From the NCBI RefSeq assembly GCF_030704535.1, contig NC_081817.1:6082001-6146000 (forward strand): a stretch of 64,000 bases of DNA, written 5' to 3'. The notes below the pieces were generated by a model, which saw only the letters and a list, made by a program, of their open reading frames with translations, was not told where the DNA came from and did not search any database. The translations under genes were made by a program, and so were the position numbers. Source of the DNA: Vitis vinifera (taxonomy: Eukaryota; Streptophyta; Magnoliopsida; Vitales; Vitaceae). Of the stretch, positions 59,368 through 64,000 are shown piece after piece (positions within the stretch are counted from its first letter, which is position 1; every line of letters starts with the position of its first letter).

Positions 59368-59610
59368 ACGTAAGTGACAAGTGTCGACATGAAACAAAAA
59401 GCCGCAAAATTCAAACCGATTACACCTGACACGTCATTCAGTGACGTGGCAATTCCTTTTCGCGAGGGAAGGTGGGGTTTGGGGCCCACATAAGACATAA
59501 CTGATTCAAGAAAGGACGCTTGAGGTGACGGAAACTTTCGCCCAATTCGTATCCAAAAGTTGCTCGACGTTTAATTCCTGCCGCCTCCCTCCACATGAAC
59601 ACGTGACGTC
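59368..59610 (+). promoter_or_regulatory. Cluster of ACGT-core (bZIP-type) sites upstream of the OTU gene
   Basis: ACGT cores occur at 59368, 59431, 59444, 59601 and 59606. The last two form CACGTG overlapping TGACGTC (G-box/C-box), and the pair at 59431-59447 reads ACACGTCA and TGACGTGGC. These match known binding sites of plant bZIP factors. The cluster lies just before a probable 5' UTR exon that ends at 59711. Function is inferred. Confidence 0.55.
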
Positions 59611-59711
59611 CTCTTTGCCCACTTTTGAAGCCCATACCCACCCGCCATCTCTCTCGGATTTCTTTTGGATTTTATTCATTGCCTTTGTACTTTCTTTCTT
59701 CGAAATCAAAG

Positions 59712-61390
59712 GTTTGTCTATGAATCCATCGACTTTGTAATATAATGTTGAGCTTTGATTTTCATATGCATGGTTTATTTTTTCCCCTTTCTTTTGGTGT
59801 TTTTGATGATGATCAGGATGTTGTAGTAGGTTTGTTATCGGATTGATTTTTTTTTTTTTTATACTTTTGGGAGGTTAGGGTTTCGTGGTATGAGTTTGAT
59901 AATATATAGGGTGCTAGGGTTTTGATTTTTGATTCTTTGAGGTTTCGTAACGTTTAAGTTTCTGCTTCTAGGTTGTGCGGCCTTTTTGGATATTGCTCTC
60001 GAGAAAATAAAGATTCAATTTATGGGTAATTTGGAAATTGGAGAGGTTAATTTATCTTGAAGGCGAGTCATCAATCAAACAAGTTGCCGAAATTGTTTAA
60101 GTAGTGAAGATAATGGATTTAACCAACACATACAACTTTGAAGGAAAATAAATATTCAAGAACCTGAATGAAAGAGATCACTAGCAGGCCTCATGGGCTG
60201 CATAATTTTTTTTTGATGCTTTTGGTCTTTTAAGTGCTGTAAAAGAATATTAATTTATGGAAAACTTTAGGACTTGTGTGATAACTATTTTCGAAAACAA
60301 TTCTGAAAAATAGTTTTTGAAAATTATTTTCTGATTTTTGTAGAACAAAAGTATGTTCGAAAACCTAAAATGTTTTTAACCTGTTTTTAATATTTTTAAA
60401 AATAATTTTTATATCCAGTGTTTTATTTTTAATCATTCTACATGTTTGTATAATTATTTTTTTTAAAAACCATAAGAAAATAAATAAAAACAAAAGAAAA
60501 ACAACTAAAAGATGTTGTATGAAAACACTCTGTTGTCAAACGTGTTTTCTGTGTTTTTTTTTACGAAGAACAGAAAACTGTTCTAAAAAACAATTCCCAA
60601 ATAGGCCTTCAATGTGCACCTGACTGCTTAGTATGATGCTTCACTTTAATCAATAACATGCTTGGTGTGATTTTTAACTGATTTCTGCTTCTCTGGCCTT
60701 TATGCAACAAATTGGATCAAGGCCAAGTTCTATTTTTCTGGAAAGGTGTTCCATTCCTTTGGAACCAAAGTGGTTTATTAGGGCCAAAGACAATGAATGC
60801 ATGATGTAACAAATGTGTCAATCGAGTCTATGATTGATTTGGCCAAAATGGGCCAAGGGAAGCTATGATGGTTCTAGGTCTAGGTCTGACTTGATATAAT
60901 TTCTGAGGGATAATGGAATAGATTCATAAGAAATTTTGCAACTGTACTTGGTTTATCATTATGGCCTATTTGGGAAATAATTATTCAGCCATTGTATGCT
61001 ACATTTTGTGTATGCAGTTATATATGTATGTGTGTGTATATATATATATATATTTGTATATGTAGATTGCATATGTATATGTGGGTGTGTATTACTATTT
61101 GTTTGCTTTTACATCTTGGTTCAGCTCCGAAGTATTAGTCTAATAAATATGTTCCTTTTTCTTTTCTCATGCTTTAACTCCCTTCACCTAGGCCCCATGT
61201 TTGGGAAGCTACATCCTAAAAGCACTTGTAAATATTTTCTGTTGCCAATGCAATCTTTTCATAATTTTTGTGATCCTCAATTTGATGTCCTTAACTGTAT
61301 ATTTTGCATTTACCTGTGTATGAAATTTATTTTTGGCTGTTCTAAGCAGCTCTGTTGGAACAAATTTTTATGTTTATGACTGTTTTGCAG
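59712..61390 (+). other. Probable 5' UTR intron of the OTU-domain gene
   Basis: The donor AAAG/GTTTGT at 59711-59712 and the acceptor TTTTGCAG at 61390 fit plant splice sites and would join a GC-richer leader exon to the exon with the start codon. The intron would be 1.68 kb and holds a MITE and a TG/TA microsatellite (about 61029-61052). The link is inferred from position and splice consensus only. Confidence 0.5.
60269..60607. mobile_element. MITE-like element with AACAGTTTT-type inverted ends
   Basis: The left end reads AGGACTTGTGTGATAACTATTTTCGAAAACAATTC and the right end GAAAACTGTTCTAAAAAACAATTCCCAAATAGGCC. In inverse the right end gives the same pattern (GGCCTATTTGGGAATTGTTTT), an imperfect terminal inverted repeat. 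The centre is AT-rich without coding capacity. Related words occur at 43830-44110 and 47580-47900. Confidence 0.55.
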
Positions 61391-61501
61391 GCTAAAATAC
61401 TTAGGGCTCTGGCATTATAAAGGACAGTTGCTTTAGTCAGTAATTCTTTGGGCTCTGTGGGTGATCAAGGGAGCAGGTGGAGATTTCTTGGGGTATTATT
61501 C

Positions 61502-61835
61502 ATGAATATGATTGGCTACGAACAAGACCCTGATGTTGTTCGTTGGGGTCTCCATCTTCTAGACATTTGCTCTCTTTCTAATGTTGGTTCTGGTAGTTCT
61601 GTTACTCGATATGATGCAGACCTAAGTCAAGTCGAGTATGTTAGAGAAGGTTATTATGAAGAACAGCACAACAGTGTAGAGAACGATGAGATTATTGCAC
61701 ATGCTCTTCAAGAAGAATTATCACACATTGCAGCTGCTGAAGCATCTGGGTTATCAAATGTTGGCAAGGATCATTTGCAAGCATCCATTCTTGCACAGGA
61801 TTGGCTTGGTCCCTCAAAAAGACATCCTGGTTCTG
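61502..61835 (+). CDS. OTU-domain deubiquitinase, first coding exon (partial gene)
   Basis: The start of a plant OTU cysteine protease of the OTU9/OTU10-type group, which removes ubiquitin. About 111 residues are visible: a start of the form M-x-x-YEQDPDVVRWGL.LLD, an acidic Tyr-rich middle, then VENDEIIAHALQEELSHIA.AEAS and LAQDWLGPSKR. The catalytic OTU domain must lie in later exons outside the window, since none of it is seen here. I place the donor at 61835/61836 (TTCTG/GTATTG). Reading on instead gives a stop at 61903. The ATG at 61508 matches the family start, but the in-frame ATG at 61502 comes first. The following intron region is full of repeats. Confidence 0.75.
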
Positions 61836-61923
61836 GTATTGGGAAAACTTGCAGCTTTGATTTGGCTATTACTGATCATGTTGACACCTGCTTTAATTTG
61901 TGATCATTAAATTTCCTTCTTTA

Positions 61924-62690
61924 TAGAAGTTTCTTTAGTTGTACAAAGAGGGGTGAATGTGTAAGGATGTCTAAAAAAAGGAAAAGACATCTTTGGTGAT
62001 CAGGCTTCTAAGGAGTCATGCCTAGGGTCTCCTAAGCAATCATAATGTCAAGGAAGGCAATCGCCTCCTGAAAGAAGCTATCTTGAAGCAGAATACTCTC
62101 AATAGAATTCTATTAATAAATTTAGAAAGACCGTATAGGTTTATATAGGCTAATGGTTGGAAACTTCAACCCTGTAATGGTTGCTTGACACTAATCATGC
62201 TGCCGTTCTCATTGATAATTGACTTACTAGCTTTATTCCTGCAATGCTCTGTTGTTTGAATGTAGAGGTACACTTCTAATCTTCACTTACTTGCTATGGT
62301 GCGATAAGAATACATCTAACAACTGATAAAAATAATCCTCACCTCACCTCAATGTTTAAGGGTCTATTTCACCAAAGGAATCATCACTTTCAATATCATG
62401 TTGGTAATGTGTCAATTTTCTCATAAAACTATTGTGACTGTTTAATTTCAGGTACTATAAAAGTTTCTTTAATTGTATCTACAAGTGAATGAGTTAAGGA
62501 TGACTAGGAAGAAGAAAAGAAATCTTTTGCGATCACACCACACTGAGGTTCTTAGGCAATTACACTTAGGGTTTCCAAAGCAATCACATTTACTACGAAG
62601 ACCATCACACCCTCAAAGAAGCTACGTAGTAGCTAAAAACTCTTAGTGAACTTTATTAACAAATTTGAAAGATTGTATAGGTTTATATAG
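61924..62690 (+). repeat. Pair of degenerate direct repeats, 227 and 235 bp
   Basis: Copies lie at 61924-62150 and 62456-62690. Both start with AAAAGTTTCTTTA(G/A)TTGTA-like sequence, share GCAATCA and GAAGCTA words and end with (C/T)TATAGG(T)TTATATAG. About 300 bp lie between them. The size and spacing would suit a TRIM-like element, but no primer-binding site was recognised. Confidence 0.65.
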
Positions 62691-62781
62691 TCTCATAGAA
62701 GTTCTTTTGTCTTAATAAGAATTAGACTCTCTTCTTAGTACAAATAAAACTCTTGCAAAAGAAATAAAACTCTTTGTCCAA

Positions 62782-63210
62782 TGCCCATCTCCTTTTAGAT
62801 TTGAAAATATGTAGCTAAAGGTGGAGGGCTTTAAGGATCTTCTAAAGTCGTGGTGGGAGGAGTACAGTTTTGGATGATCCTCAAGTTTTATTCTAGCTGC
62901 AAAATTGAAGTCCTTGAAGTCAAATCTGAAGGAGTAGAATAGAGAAGGTTTTGGCAAAATTAAAGTCAGGAAGGCTATGGCTTTGAATCAAGTTGACTAT
63001 TGGGATAAAAAGGAGAAGACCGGTGCCTTGTCCTTGGAGGAGATGGAAGCATGAAAGAAAGCTAGGGAAGATTATAAAAAATGGGTCCTATTAGAAGAGG
63101 TTTTGTGGCTACAAAAATCTAGGGAAGTGTGTCTGAATGAGGAGGACAAAAATACCAGTTATTTTACTTTATTCTGTTTCCCTTTGAGGAATGCTGATCA
63201 AGCAGCCATT
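62782..63210 (+). pseudogene. LINE ORF2 fragment, inactivated
   Basis: The plus-strand frame reads CPSPFRFENM, KVEGFKDLLKSWWEEY, KAMALNQVDYWDKKE and LNEEDKNTSYF, the linker ahead of the reverse transcriptase in plant LINEs (family form WLNEGDKNTSFFH). At least four in-frame stops are present. Most stand where relatives carry Trp or Arg and fit TGG to TAG or CGA to TGA change, as expected from methyl-cytosine decay. Both ends are truncated. Confidence 0.75.
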
Positions 63211-63271
63211 AGCAGTTGAAGCTCCTTAATATGAGCTAAGTAGTTTATGAAACTTTATGAAAGATTGAAAA

Positions 63272-64000
63272 ATGGTGAAGGTTATCGTGGAGAGGAAGAC
63301 CTTCTTGGTCAAGTTGGTAGGCGAGCAAGAAGGAACTTGGTGTTCGATCACAGAGCACAGTAGAGGCGCTAATTTCGTCCTAGGTTTTGAAAAGGAAGCA
63401 GTCGGGTGGATGATCAAGCATTTGACGAAAGCCATAGAAATGGAGGGTCACCTAGGTTTTAACAGAAAATTCAGGGGAAAACATTGTGCCCACTTGATGG
63501 AAGTTGGCTTCAATGACTATGGAAGGTTCATAAGGATATCAGAGTTTGCTACCAAGAGAAGATATTGCTGTTTGATGATTCTAGAGGGCGAGGAGGGCAG
63601 CGGGTGGGAGAATATCAGAAGGGCGCTGTCTTCAATGTTGGTGGTCCCCTCGGCGAATACAGTTGAAAAAGGAAGGCAACACAGAGGAGAAGGTTCCTCA
63701 CAAAATCTTGTGGGTCCCTTACATAGGTCTTTTGCGAAAGTGGTCAGTGGTGAAGGATTAAGAGAAGGTGGCATTATTTCTGTCGGGAGATGGGCGCGTG
63801 CAGTGGTGTGTGAATGCATTGAGGATAGGGTTAACTGGGTTGAGGTTGGCCGTGTGGTGGCGAGAAAATTAGGGAAGAAAGGCGTAGTCACGATTGTACC
63901 ATTCTCAGGCGGAAAAGGAGTTTTCTTCGTCGAAACAACAGAGGAAGCTACCTTTCTTCAAGACTTGAGGAAGTTACGGGTTGAGGGGAGGATTTCAGTA
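63272..64000 (+). CDS. LINE ORF1-like protein (DUF4283 type), runs off the window
   Basis: This frame is open from an ATG at 63272 through the last base (243 codons) with no stop. The preceding in-frame codon at 63266 is TGA. The protein starts MVKVIVERKTFLVKL, passes through WCSITEHSRGANFVLGFEKE and RISEFATKRRYC, and near the edge has NWVEVGRVVARKLGKKG and FFVETTEEATFLQDLRKL, wording typical of dicot LINE ORF1/DUF4283 RNA-binding proteins. It is less AT-rich than its flanks. Such proteins bind element RNA. It lies in the same direction as the OTU gene, apparently in its intron. Confidence 0.7.
   Translation, partial: MVKVIVERKTFLVKLVGEQEGTWCSITEHSRGANFVLGFEKEAVGWMIKHLTKAIEMEGHLGFNRKFRGKHCAHLMEVGFNDYGRFIRISEFATKRRYCCLMILEGEEGSGWENIRRALSSMLVVPSANTVEKGRQHRGEGSSQNLVGPLHRSFAKVVSGEGLREGGIISVGRWARAVVCECIEDRVNWVEVGRVVARKLGKKGVVTIVPFSGGKGVFFVETTEEATFLQDLRKLRVEGRISV

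Overview
This is a window of plant nuclear DNA. The genes are split by AT-rich introns with plant-type splice sites, the proteins are chloroplast, mitochondrial and receptor-kinase families of flowering plants, and the spacers are AT-rich and full of Copia, LINE and MITE remains. The gene set, intron sizes and LINE/LTR families look most like a woody dicot such as grapevine (Vitis). That species call is an inference, since no database search was possible.

Layout. Bases 1-5500 hold decayed transposons: a Copia piece on the minus strand split by a 1.2 kb insertion, a trinucleotide microsatellite, and a decayed RPA/DUF223-like OB-fold gene. A single-exon GNAT acetyltransferase of the NATA1 type lies at 5516-6205 (+). 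Bases 6.3-15.8 kb are again repeats: a second Copia relic with recognisable RT and RNase H motifs, a Tourist-like MITE and a tandem duplication. A two-exon DNL zinc-finger (Zim17/HEP type) mitochondrial chaperone-escort gene spans 15855-19158 (+). After nested MITEs and a large hairpin, an eleven-exon plastid-targeted GET3/ArsA-type ATPase (GET3B-like, 413 aa) spans 21987-28431 (+). Tail to tail with it, a fourteen-exon full-length ABCG transporter of the ABCG24/ABCG28 type (1120 aa) runs from 43416 down to 29696 (-). Its introns hold LINE and LTR debris. A solo LTR lies at 45300-45771. A four-exon receptor-like cytoplasmic kinase of the PCRK1/PBL type (429 aa) spans 49381-54632 (+). A 2.3 kb LTR-like element with a perfect 5-bp target duplication is nested inside a MITE at 55.4-58.2 kb. 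The window ends with the first coding exon of an OTU-domain deubiquitinase gene (from 61502, +). Its following sequence is invaded by a pair of degenerate direct repeats, a dead LINE ORF2 fragment, and a LINE ORF1 that stays open to the window edge.

All coding models were joined by hand, and every exon junction given keeps the reading frame. The genes are unrelated housekeeping, transport and signalling loci, and nothing suggests that they act as one pathway. I see no credible undescribed multi-gene system. The most informative features are structural: nested insertions with intact target duplications, a 19-bp LINE tail flanked by a 20-bp target duplication, a GC-AG intron in GET3B, and an LTR whose 3' end and target site were duplicated together.
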